From: Sipunculus nudus
Taxonomy: Eukaryota; Annelida; Sipuncula; Golfingiida; Sipunculidae
DNA length: 64,000 bases
Assembly (NCBI GenBank): GCA_026874595.1
Contig: CM049310.1
Location: forward strand, 5,644,001-5,708,000
Direction: 5' to 3'
Of this stretch, positions 54,401-60,600 are shown in pieces (position 1 is the stretch's first letter; every line of letters begins with the position of its first letter). A model generated the notes under the pieces. The model was not told the DNA's origin. It worked only from the letters and a program-made list of their open reading frames with translations, and made no database searches. The position numbers and the translations under genes are program-made.

Positions 54401-57400
54401 TGTGCTTGAACACTATAATTTGCCATTATGAGTGGTCTTACAAAATTTGATAAGTACCATCCATTCCAATCTTGGCTAGAAATTATTCAGATCATGTTTT
54501 TGTGAGATTAATGCTAAAATCTTGTTTTTGTTTTGGATATTTTATTGATATTGAATATGCACATATAAATCACATAATACAAGCATCAATGGGATTGAGT
54601 GCATGCTACTTAAAGCTTACCTTGACTCTCTCCCAAATGTTTCCACTAACAATATACAATGGCAGTATTCAGAGTGTTTGGGTGTGATTGTGTTTAGGAA
54701 AGGTAGGGTAGTATGGATGTTTGGTAAGTGAAGGTAAGTTGTAAATTTTTTCAGTAATAATGGAAGAAATTGTTCATTTATTCTTTTTTTTTAATTAATT
54801 AGTTGGAAGACAAATATTTAAAATTGTTTTGGTTTCTATGTTTCTATGTTTCAGGTCCTAGTATATAAGGACTTTGAATTATGAATATCACTTTTATTGG
54901 AAAATATAGTGGGGAATATTATATTTTGAACCTTTTTGTGTCTTCTATGTATGAATATACTGATTAAAAAAATTCTTCATTTCTGATGTGGCTTACATAG
55001 GGATTTCCATAAGAAATTCTTCTACAGGTATATTTGGAGGGAGATGTTTACTTCTAGGGTTGACATGGAGGTGACACTGCAGTAGGTAATGTTCTGCGTT
55101 TTCTGTTTCGAATCCACATTGGCATTTTGAGTTGTTTGATAAATGTCTTCTATATAAATCATGGTTTAGATTACTTTAGATTATGTTCTTAGTCGTGTGT
55201 GAATTATCTGGGCTCTTCTTGATCCTGAATTAAAATATTTAGGTGGTATGTTTTTAGCAATTTCTCTGGATATATTATTTTTTTAGCGATTTACTGGTCT
55301 GGCAGTGTTTAAGTCAATCATTTCATTTGTTCCATAGTTGTATAGATTTTGGTAGGAATGAGTTGTAGTACAGCTCTGTTCTAGAGAAAATGTTTTGTAT
55401 ATTGAGTAGAGCACTTGATCTTGTATTAAAGGTGCATGTGTAGTTTCTTGGTGGAGGTAATAGAAGGTACAGGTACTTTGGAGTTTCTTGTTTTAACATT
55501 TTGGGTAGTTGGATGACCACTGAGTTTTCCCTACATTTTTTTAAATAGGGGCCAGCCTGTTTCCTATTATAGTTTGGCATGGCTAGATCCTCTGACACAG
55601 CCTGTCACAATCCTGGCAGCTTGTAGCTGCACTGCCTCCAACATATCACTTTGCTCTTGTGTGCAGTTACACCACACTACATTGCTATATTCCAGTATTG
55701 GCCTTATATAAGGGAAATATATTTTTTCAAGAGTTTTCCTATCAAGCATATATTTCAGTTTGCTTAGTATTAATACTTTAGAGTTTGCTTTGGCTTTGAT
55801 ATTTTCTATGTGATCATTCCATTTACAGTCCTTTCTGAATGTTAATCCTAAATGTTTGTCACTGTTAAATTTATCTATTTTAATGCCATTTAAATATAGG
55901 TCTGGGCAAGTAGTTTTAGATGATTTAGATGAAAATATAAAGGATTTGTTTTTTTTTTGTGTTAAAAGTGACTAACCATTCTTTGGACCATTTATAGATT
56001 TTATCCAAGTCATAGTTTAATATTTTTGCTGCTAATGATGGATTTTCTATGGTGAGATATAACGTTGTATCATCAGCGAATAATCTAATATTACTTACTA
56101 TGTTTTCTGCTAATATCTTAACATGTCATCTGGTTGATTTGCATGTGTTTGATACCTTATGAATTTAGACTTAATAAAAGAGTAAAATGTGTATTACTTT
56201 TTTCAAACATTTTACAGAGGAAGGGTTTAAAAAAGTGGGCTCCAGTAAAACCCTTTGATTCTGGTAACTTAGTTTTCCATCTTGCCAGACCCCAATGTCA
56301 GGTAGAATTTTTTTGCAAATTTCAAGCACCGCTGGTGTGTTCATACTGCTATGTCATTGTCACATAATGAATAGTAACACAAAACTTTCATTACTCTCAC
56401 CAATAATTGATGTACCCCTTTAAGTGGGATGGACTGTTATCATCAGTGAAGCCTTTAAAAACACTCAAGCTGAATTCAATATCTTCAAATACTCCCACTT
56501 TCAATACAAGTTATATTAGGTCTCCTGCAATCTATATGCTGTGTGTTATCATTCTAAAACTAACTTCAAGTCATTACGGCTGAAATGAGGGACCTCAAAC
56601 CAGCAAGAATCCGATTTCCATGAAAAATGTATGGATCAGTGCATTTTCCACGACACCATCAAACAAGAAGGCTCAGAAGCCATCACACAAGGACCATAAT
56701 GGTCTATTGGCCGGAGCTGCTTTTGCAAACACTTTGGGCTGTCATTGCTGTCAAGGGATTGGCAATAAGAGTCCCTGTATACCTGTGAGTGGGCCAGACA
56801 GCCCTGGGAGCCTGATGGGCGACTGTTATGTGCAGCCCTGACAGGCTGTTGGGCTGGACTTTACTGGGTCTATGACTGGCCAGGCCTGGATAGCTGATAC
56901 ATACAGAATGAAATCAACTATTAGACGTTCCTTCAGACAGTGTCATAACTAATTTGGGTTTAATGACTCCTCTCAGACAATGCAGACTTCTTGATTAAAA
57001 CAGATTAGAGCTATAACTTCCCACATTCTTGATATTTCACCCTGGTGTATAACTATAAGACTGTGCTGTCTCAGCAGAACCGCTCAATAAATTGATTTGA
57101 TTTGTGTGTTTCCCCAGGATATCAATAAATTGATTATATTTTTTGTGTCCTCGGGATATATGAAGGACAGTGTCATTTATTTTAATTAAATCTGACTCAG
57201 ATGCATGGAGTGTGAACATCTCAGAGAAATTAATTTTTAAATAATTCCGGCAAAGTACACCCAGTTCAGTATTCTAGGGTTCATCCGCTGATGAAGTGGA
57301 ATTTGTTACATAACTATAGTGAAGAGGGCAATAGGGTCCATTCAGATATTTTGGATAATTTTTCAAAGCAAAGTTCATAAACATTGGTGTTTTGATGGTA

Positions 57401-60400
57401 AGAGATTCAAGGAATAAGTAATATTTTGTAACCATGAGCATGTGCAATTTAAAAAGAAGGTGTTTCCTAGAAATGCAACAAATTTTTTTTTTTAAATTTG
57501 ACATTTGAGACTTGTAGTCCTCACCAAAAATTCCAAACTGATAAAGGTTCATTTTGGGTGGAAGTGAGCTTTGGCAGAATGGTGAGATTAGGTGTTCACC
57601 CCATCTGTCTTTCCATAAATTACCTAAAAAAACGCTAAATGAATTTTGAAGAAACAGTAGTCATGGGTGAGGGTTGAAGTTATTTAAGTTTCAGGTGGAC
57701 CTCATACTGGATAAAGATCCATGGACTGGTGGAGGTATGAACTCTAGGAATTACAGTTACAAAATGGCAAGGCGGGTCTGCCTTACATTACAGTACAAAA
57801 TGATAATTTCCATAACATGCTTGATCCTTGCACTGCAGTGGAGGATGATAATTCTGTTTGATCCTTGTATTGCAGTAGAAGATGATAATTTGTTTGATCA
57901 TTACTTGCTTGATCTTGTATCACAATGTGGAAGATAATTCTGTTTGATAGCTGTATAATGGTGGTGGATGATAATTCTGTTTGATAGTTGTACAATGGTG
58001 GTGGATGATAATTCTGTTTGATAGTTGTATAATGGTGGTGAATGATAATTCTGTTTGATAGTTGTATAATGGTGGTGAATGATAATTCTGTTTGATAGTT
58101 GTATAATGGTGGTGAATGATAATTCTCTTTGATAGTTGGTTAATGGTGGTGAATGATAATTCTCTTTGATAGTTGGTTAATGGTGGTGAATGATAATTCT
58201 GTTTGATAGTTGGTTAATGGTGGTGGATGATAATTCTGTTTGATAGTTGTATAATGGTGGTGGATGATAATTCTGTTTGATAGTTGTATAATGGTGGTGA
58301 ATGATAATTCTCTTTGATAGTTGTATGATGGTGGTGAATGATAATTCTGTTTGATAGTTGGTTAATGGTGGTGAATGATAATTCTGTTTGATAGTTGGTT
58401 AATGGTGGTGAATGATAATTCTGTTTGATAGTTGGTTAATGGTGGTGGATGATAATTCTGTTTGATAGTTGGTTAATGGTGGTGGATGATAATTCTGTTT
58501 GATAGTTGTATAATGGTGGTGGATGATAATTCTGTTTGATAGTTGTATAATGGTGGTGGATGATAATTCTGTTTGATAGTTGTTTAATCGTGGTGGATGA
58601 CAATTCTGTTTGATAGTTGGTTAATGGTGGTGGATGACAATTCTGTTTGATAGTTGGTTAATGGTGAAGGATGACAATTCTGTTTGATAGTTGTATAATG
58701 GTGTTGAATGACAATTCTGTTTGATAGTTGTATAATGGTGGTGAATGATAATTCTGTTTGATAGTTGTATAATGGTGGTGGATGATAATTCTAATTGATA
58801 GTTGGTTAATGGTGGTGGATGATAATTTTGTTTGATAGTTGTACAATGGTGGTGGATGATAATTATGTTTGATAGTTGTATAATGGTGGTGAATGATAAT
58901 TCTGTTTGATAGTTGTATGATGGTGGTGAATGATAATTCTGTTTGATAGTTGTATAATGGTGGTGGATGATAATTCTAATTGATAGTTGGTTAATGGTGG
59001 TGGATGATAATTTTGTTTGATAGTTGTACAATGGTGGTGGATGATAATTTTGTTTGATAGTTGTACAATGGTGGTGAATGATTATTCTGTTTGATAGTTG
59101 TATGATGGTGGTGAATGATAATTCTGTTTGATAGTTGGTTAATGGTGGTGAATGATAATTCTGTTTGATAGTTGGTTAATGGTGGTGAATGATAATTCTG
59201 TTTGATAGTTGGTTAATGGTGGTGGATGATAATTCTAATTGATAGTTGGTTAATGGTGGTGGATGATAATTCTGTTTGATAGTTGTATAATGGTGGTGGA
59301 TGATAATTCTGTTTGATAGTTGTATAATGGTGGTGAATGATAATTCTGTTTGATAGTTGGTTAATGGTGGTGGATGATAATTCTGTTTGATAGTTGGTTA
59401 ATGGTGGTGGATGATAATTCTGTTTGATAGTTGTATAATGGTGGTGGATGATAATTCTGTTTGATAGTTGTATAATGGTGGTGAATGCTAATTCTGTTTG
59501 ATAGTTGTATAATGGTGGTGGATGATAATTCTAATTGATAGTTGGTTAATGGTGGTGGATGATAATTTTGTTTGATAGTTGTACAATGGTGGTGGATGAT
59601 AATTCTGTTTGATAGTTGTATAATGGTGGTGAATGATAATTCTGTTTGATAGTTGTATGATGGTGGTGAATGATAATTCTGTTTGATAGTTGTATAATGG
59701 TGGTGGATGATAATTCTAATTGATAGTTGGTTAATGGTGGTGGATGATAATTTTGTTTGATAGTTGTACAATGGTGGTGGATGATAATTCTGTTTGATAG
59801 TTGGTTAATGGTGGTGAATGATAATTCTGTTTGATAGTTGGTTAATGGTGGTGAATGATAATTCTGTTTGATAGTTGGTTAATGGTGGTGAATGATAATT
59901 CTGTTTGATAGTTGGTTAATGGTGGTGGATGATAATTCTGTTTGATAGTTGGTTAATGGTGGTGGATGATAATTCTGTTTGATAGTTGTATTATGGTGGT
60001 GGATGATAATTTTGTTTGATAGTTGTATAATGGTGGTGGATGATAATTCTGTTTGATCCTTACCTGCTTAATCTTGTTTAACACTTGAGGATAATAATTC
60101 TGTTTGATATTGTATTATGAAGGGAGGAGAAATCTATTTGATCCTTACTTGCTTGATCCTTGTATTACAGTGAGAGATGATGATATTTCTGTTTGATTCT
60201 TTTATTACAGTGATGGATAATAATTTTGGTTGATCGTTGTATGACAATGAAGGATGAGAAATCTATGTGATCCTTACCTGTTTAAACCTTGTATTACAAT
60301 AGATGATGATAAATCTGTTTGATCCCTACCTGCTTGATCCTTAAAGATCCTGGAGATAAGTACAGGCAGGTTATGTTCCGCTCCTCCTTTCACACTCAGC

Positions 60401-60600
60401 CCGAGGCCTCCCAGCTTCTCTCTCTCCACCCGTACCTCCCGTTCCTTATTGAGGCGGGTGTTGTCGAGGGTAACACCTTGGCCCGGGGTGACACACACCA
60501 GCTCCTCCCTCTGCATCACAAGACAGTCCTCTCTCACCACCACCTTCATGAGCTGGGGCGAGGTGTTCCCATCACTCACGTGTAAGAACCCCTCCTTCAT
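18838..60600 (-). CDS. SNTG: Gamma-syntrophin, 13 coding exons (N-terminal exon missing)
   Basis: Gamma-syntrophin is a cytoplasmic scaffold of the dystrophin complex. Its PDZ domain binds C-terminal peptides of channels, receptors and kinases; PH domains and the C-terminal SU region aid membrane and dystrophin-family binding. Coding exons (minus): 60600-60330, 38958-38915, 31597-31474, 28261-28176, 27171-27077, 24758-24629, 24067-24029, 23690-23574, 23271-23200, 22680-22528, 20896-20804, 19714-19604, 18939-18838. Their lengths sum to 1,437 bases, an open frame of 478 residues plus TGA. Domains: PH1 first half 1-54, PDZ about 55-140 with GGLGLS loop and His116 at the start of helix B (class I type), variable linker 147-175, PH1 second half about 177-250, PH2 264-377, SU 378-478. 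YKFSQLKGSSDD and NxxxxQQIVYMGW-type motifs fit gamma- rather than alpha/beta-syntrophins. Human gamma-syntrophins are about 517-540 residues. The first exon must lie upstream; vertebrate SNTG1 versus SNTG2 cannot be distinguished. Confidence 0.95.
18945..19409 (-). repeat. 31-bp tandem array beside the last syntrophin acceptor
   Basis: About 15 copies of a 31-bp unit (plus strand core ACAAGTCATTATAAGACACA then GCCTAACAAAA) fill the 3' end of the last intron. On the minus strand each unit reads TAATGACTTGTTTTTGTTAG, that is a branch-point-like TAATGAC, a T-rich tract and an AG. The genuine acceptor TAATGACTTGTTTTTGTTTT then ACAG at 18940 is the terminal copy. Units far from the exon are the most diverged. 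Confidence 0.95.
19604..19714 (-). CDS. SNTG: Gamma-syntrophin exon 12 (SU domain)
   Basis: 37 codons, phase 0 at both ends, acceptor GTTTCAG|CATG and donor ACACGG|GTAAGT. Residues 409-445 include VMWSYKFSQLKGSSDD, the best-conserved gamma-syntrophin signature, and a Gln/Glu-rich VFQSELPGQMETR. The 3' intron contains the 31-bp array. Confidence 0.96.
19715..20803 (-). other. Syntrophin intron with inverted-repeat element
   Basis: The intron between exons 12 and 11 holds GGCC-family element copy 2 (20487-20763), almost touching the donor side of exon 11. The remainder is unremarkable AT-rich sequence. Confidence 0.85.
20487..20763. mobile_element. Short inverted-repeat element (GGCC family), copy 2
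   Basis: The left end AGGCCATAAAAAAAGG then TGTGGTTCTCAGGCAC, the right end GTGCTTGAGAACCAAACC then a T-rich run and GGCCTT. It lies in reverse orientation to copy 1 at 6401-6729, sharing the ATCATATGA...GATGAAA body segments. It ends 41 bases from the exon 11 donor, inside a syntrophin intron. Confidence 0.72.
20804..20896 (-). CDS. SNTG: Gamma-syntrophin exon 11 (start of SU domain)
   Basis: 31 codons, phase 0, acceptor CATTTTCAG|TGTAAG and donor TCTAAA|GTAAGT. Residues 378-408 (CKTFGCSWRSKLSGLTLDLN, then HGFTLYDGDSK) match the conserved CKTxxC...GLTxDxxxGF block at the start of the syntrophin-unique region. Confidence 0.96.
20989..22187. mobile_element. Dispersed element with AGCTCAGCTGACT inverted ends and GACA tract
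   Basis: The left end TTTAGCTCAGCTGACTGGA and the right end TTCAGTCAGTTAAGCTAAA are inverted copies. The interior is built of degenerate direct repeats carrying ATAGGTCACCATGAC and TTTCAGGTTTCCA motifs about 120-190 bases apart. A GACAGACAGACA tract lies near the right end. Relatives end at about 29,640, 38,085, 42,703 and 53,147. There is no ORF. It occupies the intron between exons 11 and 10. Confidence 0.7.
22528..22680 (-). CDS. SNTG: Gamma-syntrophin exon 10 (end of PH2)
   Basis: 51 codons, phase 0, acceptor TGTTAACAG|GACAG and donor TTACAG|GTCAGT. Residues 327-377 include HCFLLQHGSGASHYMNVET and the terminal helix LEKAWYRANFKAVTYLQ, matching the second PH domain's last strands and alpha-helix. 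Confidence 0.95.
22681..23199 (-). other. Syntrophin intron, nothing recognised
   Basis: A 519-base intron between exons 10 and 9. No repeat or secondary gene was seen. Confidence 0.85.
23200..23271 (-). CDS. SNTG: Gamma-syntrophin exon 9 (PH2)
   Basis: 24 codons, phase 0, acceptor TTTTTACAG|GCAAAAG and donor CTGAAG|GTACGT. Residues 303-326 (DWDNCDNSYKIYESMFRILK) match the conserved syntrophin YxxYExMxxILK block. Confidence 0.95.
23574..23690 (-). CDS. SNTG: Gamma-syntrophin exon 8 (start of PH2)
   Basis: 39 codons, phase 0, acceptor TTTTTCAG|ATTGTC and donor CCACCA|GTAAGT. Residues 264-302 carry IVYMGWLSER and PQFVVLKGPQICLFNTPP, the first strands of the second PH domain. The reading stays open into the intron in both directions, which could mislead an ORF-based call. 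Confidence 0.96.
24029..24067 (-). CDS. SNTG: Gamma-syntrophin exon 7 (39-base micro-exon)
   Basis: 13 codons, ILSSNRFLTPAQQ (residues 251-263), phase 0, acceptor TCTTTTACAG|ATTTTG and donor CAACAG|GTATAA. It supplies the NRxxxPxQQ stretch that precedes IVYMGW in the family. The donor is weak (GTATAA). Confidence 0.88.
24629..24758 (-). CDS. SNTG: Gamma-syntrophin exon 6 (second half of PH1)
   Basis: The acceptor TTGCTTCAG|GTCAGTG gives one base completing Arg207, then 43 codons to the donor AGATTT|GTGAGT (residues 208-250). TLDEWLQALSQAVSAHN is the C-terminal helix of a PH domain with its invariant Trp. Confidence 0.95.
24759..27076 (-). other. Syntrophin intron with short inverted-repeat element
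   Basis: The 2.3-kb intron between exons 6 and 5 contains the 178-base inverted-repeat element at 26630-26807. The rest is AT-rich sequence without recognisable features. Confidence 0.8.
26630..26807. mobile_element. 178-base inverted-repeat element with ACAGTAGAACC ends
   Basis: The left end ACAGTAGAACCACC and the right end GAGAGGTTCCACTGT are inverted copies. A similar element of about the same length is at 42888-43067. Ends of this type and a TA-rich context suggest a Tc1/mariner-like MITE; there is no transposase. Confidence 0.62.
27077..27171 (-). CDS. SNTG: Gamma-syntrophin exon 5 (PH1, second part)
   Basis: 31 codons plus two bases. Acceptor CATTATAG|GAGCCT (phase 0), donor AAACTCAG|GTAACA (phase 2). 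Residues 176-206, EPRLEKQWCDAISVPLLCAF then FTRYEPNSDKL, match the LRWEKRWCD-type restart of the split PH domain after the linker. Confidence 0.94.
27765..28150. repeat. Degenerate tandem repeat in syntrophin intron 4
   Basis: About four diverged units of roughly 75-100 bases repeat the pattern AGTGAACTGA...GACACCTAGAACCAAAA...GGACAATGGC. It lies between exons 5 and 4. Confidence 0.55.
28176..28261 (-). CDS. SNTG: Gamma-syntrophin exon 4 (polar linker)
   Basis: The preceding exon ends with one base (A) and the next starts in phase 0, so an 86-base-type exon is required between them. This interval has exactly that length, acceptor TTATACCTATAG|GCAAGAG and donor CTTAAG|GTCAGT. It codes SKRTENGENTDNQGNRVSTA then SYDEQNNLK (residues 147-175), a Ser/Asn/Glu-rich segment like the variable linker between PDZ and the second half of PH1. 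The support is phase and splice sites, not sequence conservation. Confidence 0.78.
28262..31473 (-). other. Syntrophin intron 3 with dispersed repeat remains
   Basis: The 3.2-kb intron holds a diverged relative of the AGCTCAG/GACA elements, ending about 29,640 in AGCTCAGTTGACTTATAG. A GGGGGGGG run lies near 29,523. No other feature is supported. Confidence 0.65.
31474..31597 (-). CDS. SNTG: Gamma-syntrophin exon 3 (end of PDZ)
   Basis: 41 codons plus one base. Acceptor TTGCTTGAAG|GTGAAT (phase 0), donor AACAGAA|GTAAGT (phase 1). VNGKSVVGASHDDAVALLKS then AGDAVILTVKYFR forms the last PDZ strands and helix B. His116 at the first position of helix B predicts class I ligands (S/T at position -2). 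The purine-rich acceptor is weak but the frame is unambiguous. Confidence 0.95.
31781..32481. mobile_element. Element with AGCCCTCAGC inverted ends and internal 300-base duplication
   Basis: AGCCCTCAGC (31781-31790) and GCTGAGGGCT (32472-32481) are exact inverted copies. The interior has two about 300-base direct copies (ATAGGTCAAGGTCACCCAT near 31,990 and 32,290) and a GACAGACGGACGGACAG tract near the right end. It lies in the syntrophin intron between exons 3 and 2. Confidence 0.68.
32820..34010. repeat. Degenerate repeats of the AGCTCAG/GACA element family
   Basis: Direct repeats share GTAGGTGGTGCCACC, ACAGAGACCTAATTTCAGG and TTCTAGGTCCAACA. The pair 33,230-33,450 and 33,550-33,770 is a close duplicate. 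A GACAGACGGACAG tract lies near 33,930-33,965. Similar units (CAGACAAACAAATGGAC) continue to about 34,700. Confidence 0.7.
36780..38090. repeat. 678-base tandem duplication ending in a CAGCTGAG hairpin
   Basis: The segment from GTCAAAGTTGGGCAAAATTT (about 36,814) recurs as GTCAAAGTTAGGCAAAATTT (about 37,492), with CATTATGTT...GGCCCATAACTT in both. It ends in a GGACAGACAGACGGACAG tract (about 37,994-38,040) and AGCTCAGATGACTTATAGTC then AGCTGAGCT, a hairpin-forming end. It lies in the intron between exons 3 and 2. Confidence 0.75.
38915..38958 (-). CDS. SNTG: Gamma-syntrophin exon 2 of those seen (PDZ middle)
   Basis: 44 bases: acceptor TTTTTCCAG|CGGAC completes Ala91 with the G from the previous exon, and the donor ACTAAG|GTAAGA is in phase 0. 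It codes ADKTGQLFVGDAITK, the PDZ strand with the conserved LFVGDAI. It is a short exon isolated between introns of 21.4 kb and 7.3 kb. Confidence 0.95.
39360..39474. repeat. (TA)n microsatellite with ATGTATATTTATA interruptions
   Basis: Alternating TA tracts broken by two copies of AAATGTATATATGTATATTT. The poly-Tyr/Ile ORF over it is not a gene. Confidence 0.9.
41790..42703. repeat. Relative of the AGCTCAG/GACA element family
   Basis: Repeated units with CACAGAAAACAGGTCACCAG, ATTTCAGG and AGTTAGAAGTTTCT. The right end has GACAGACAAACAGGGACATA, then TATAGCTCAG and CAGCTGAGCTATA, which pair as a hairpin. The left boundary is approximate. Confidence 0.6.
42888..43067. mobile_element. 180-base inverted-repeat element with ACAGTGGAACC ends
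   Basis: The left end ACAGTGGAACCCGATAATTA then CGACCACC and the right end GTGGTCGCAAAGTGAGGTTC then TACTGT are inverted copies. An internal GGTCGTAATT repeats in both orientations, so most of the element can fold on itself. It is related to 26630-26807. Confidence 0.72.
45843..46553. mobile_element. Element with GAGGGCCCTGC-type inverted ends and 145-base repeats
   Basis: The left end GAGGGCCCCTGC (45843) and the right end GCAGGGCCCTC (to 46553) are inverted copies. Inside, a 145-base unit starting GTCTGTAATTCA at 46064, 46209 and 46354 repeats about 2.7 times, followed by GGACGGATGGACGGAAGGAC. The three minus-strand ORFs here are repeats of one another. Confidence 0.68.
48141..48362. repeat. 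47-bp tandem repeat, about 4.7 copies
   Basis: The unit is GAGCCATATAATAAGAATGA then TAGGTTATCAGTAAGTCTTC and AGGATTA, with a few substitutions per copy. Confidence 0.9.
51450..52700. repeat. About 147-base tandem units carrying TGACCTTTGACCT
   Basis: CTGTGACC-type motifs recur near 51,613, 51,758, 51,905, 52,052, 52,188, 52,338 and 52,487, about 135-150 bases apart. They are followed by TCATGACCCCAAAATCAATA and TGGAAGGTTTGGGATGAAAA blocks in alternation. The end has ACAGACAGACAGACAGG, GGTGATTACTATAGGGC and GGGCCCTAATAA. Confidence 0.75.
52720..53150. repeat. Relative of the AGCTCAG/GACA element family
   Basis: ATAGGTCACAGTGACCTAAT, TTTCCAAGG and GTTACAATTTGTGCCCTG match the units at 21,950-22,100. 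It ends in CCTCAGTTG...CAGTCAGCTGAAC. A GGGGGGG run lies at about 52,918. Confidence 0.6.
54993..56130 (-). mobile_element. LINE (non-LTR) retrotransposon relic, 3' end of ORF2
   Basis: On the minus strand the sequence runs RLFADDTTLYLTIEN near 56,085-56,040 (reverse transcriptase catalytic box, FADD), then KIYFPYIRPILEYSNVVWC near 55,700. The tail is KCQCGFETENAEHYLLQC near 55,130-55,075, ending in TAA at 54993-54995. Several stops and frame changes break it. The 5' end is lost, as usual for truncated LINE copies. The overall pattern fits the jockey/CR1/RTE type without allowing a firm clade. Confidence 0.85.
57790..60320. repeat. 37-bp minisatellite next to the PDZ exon
   Basis: The core array runs about 57,945-60,050, roughly 56 copies of GATAATTCTGTTTGATAGTT then GTATAATGGTGGTGGAT. 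Two variants (TTGTATAATG and TTGGTTAATG) are mixed in blocks. Blocks of about 740 bases are repeated nearly exactly (58,621-59,031 versus 59,361-59,771). The flanks are degenerate and contain GATCCTTACCTGCTTGATCC, the reverse complement of the PDZ-exon donor. His/Gln/Asn-rich minus-strand ORFs are by-products. Confidence 0.96.
60330..60600 (-). CDS. SNTG: Gamma-syntrophin exon 1 of those seen (PH1 first half and PDZ start)
   Basis: 90 codons plus one base. Acceptor TTATTTATTACACAG|ATGAAG, donor CAAGCAG|GTAGGG (phase 1). Residues 1-54 (GFLHVSDGNTSPQLMKVVV..., DCLVMQREELVCV) are the first half of the split PH domain. From about 55 REVRVEREKLGGLGLSVKGG starts the PDZ domain with its carboxylate-binding GGLGLS loop, then EHNLPVLISRIFKDQA. 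The first codon is ATG, but family members have roughly ten residues more before this point. The good acceptor suggests an upstream exon, either in 60,601-64,000 or beyond the window. Confidence 0.94.

Larger units (their letters stand above)
38959..60329 (-). other. 21-kb syntrophin intron 1 (of those seen)
   Basis: This intron splits the PDZ domain after DQA. It holds a (TA)n array, several inverted-repeat elements, a LINE relic, tandem repeats of 145-150 and 47 bases and the 37-bp minisatellite. No other host exon was recognised; plus-strand ORFs such as 53,728-53,922 and 56,620-56,841 lack homology that I recognise. Confidence 0.85.

Noticed and set aside
58621-59771. Minus-strand His/Gln/Asn-rich ORFs of about 136 codons
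   Set aside because: They are translations of the 37-bp minisatellite; three units make 37 codons, so the frame stays open by chance.
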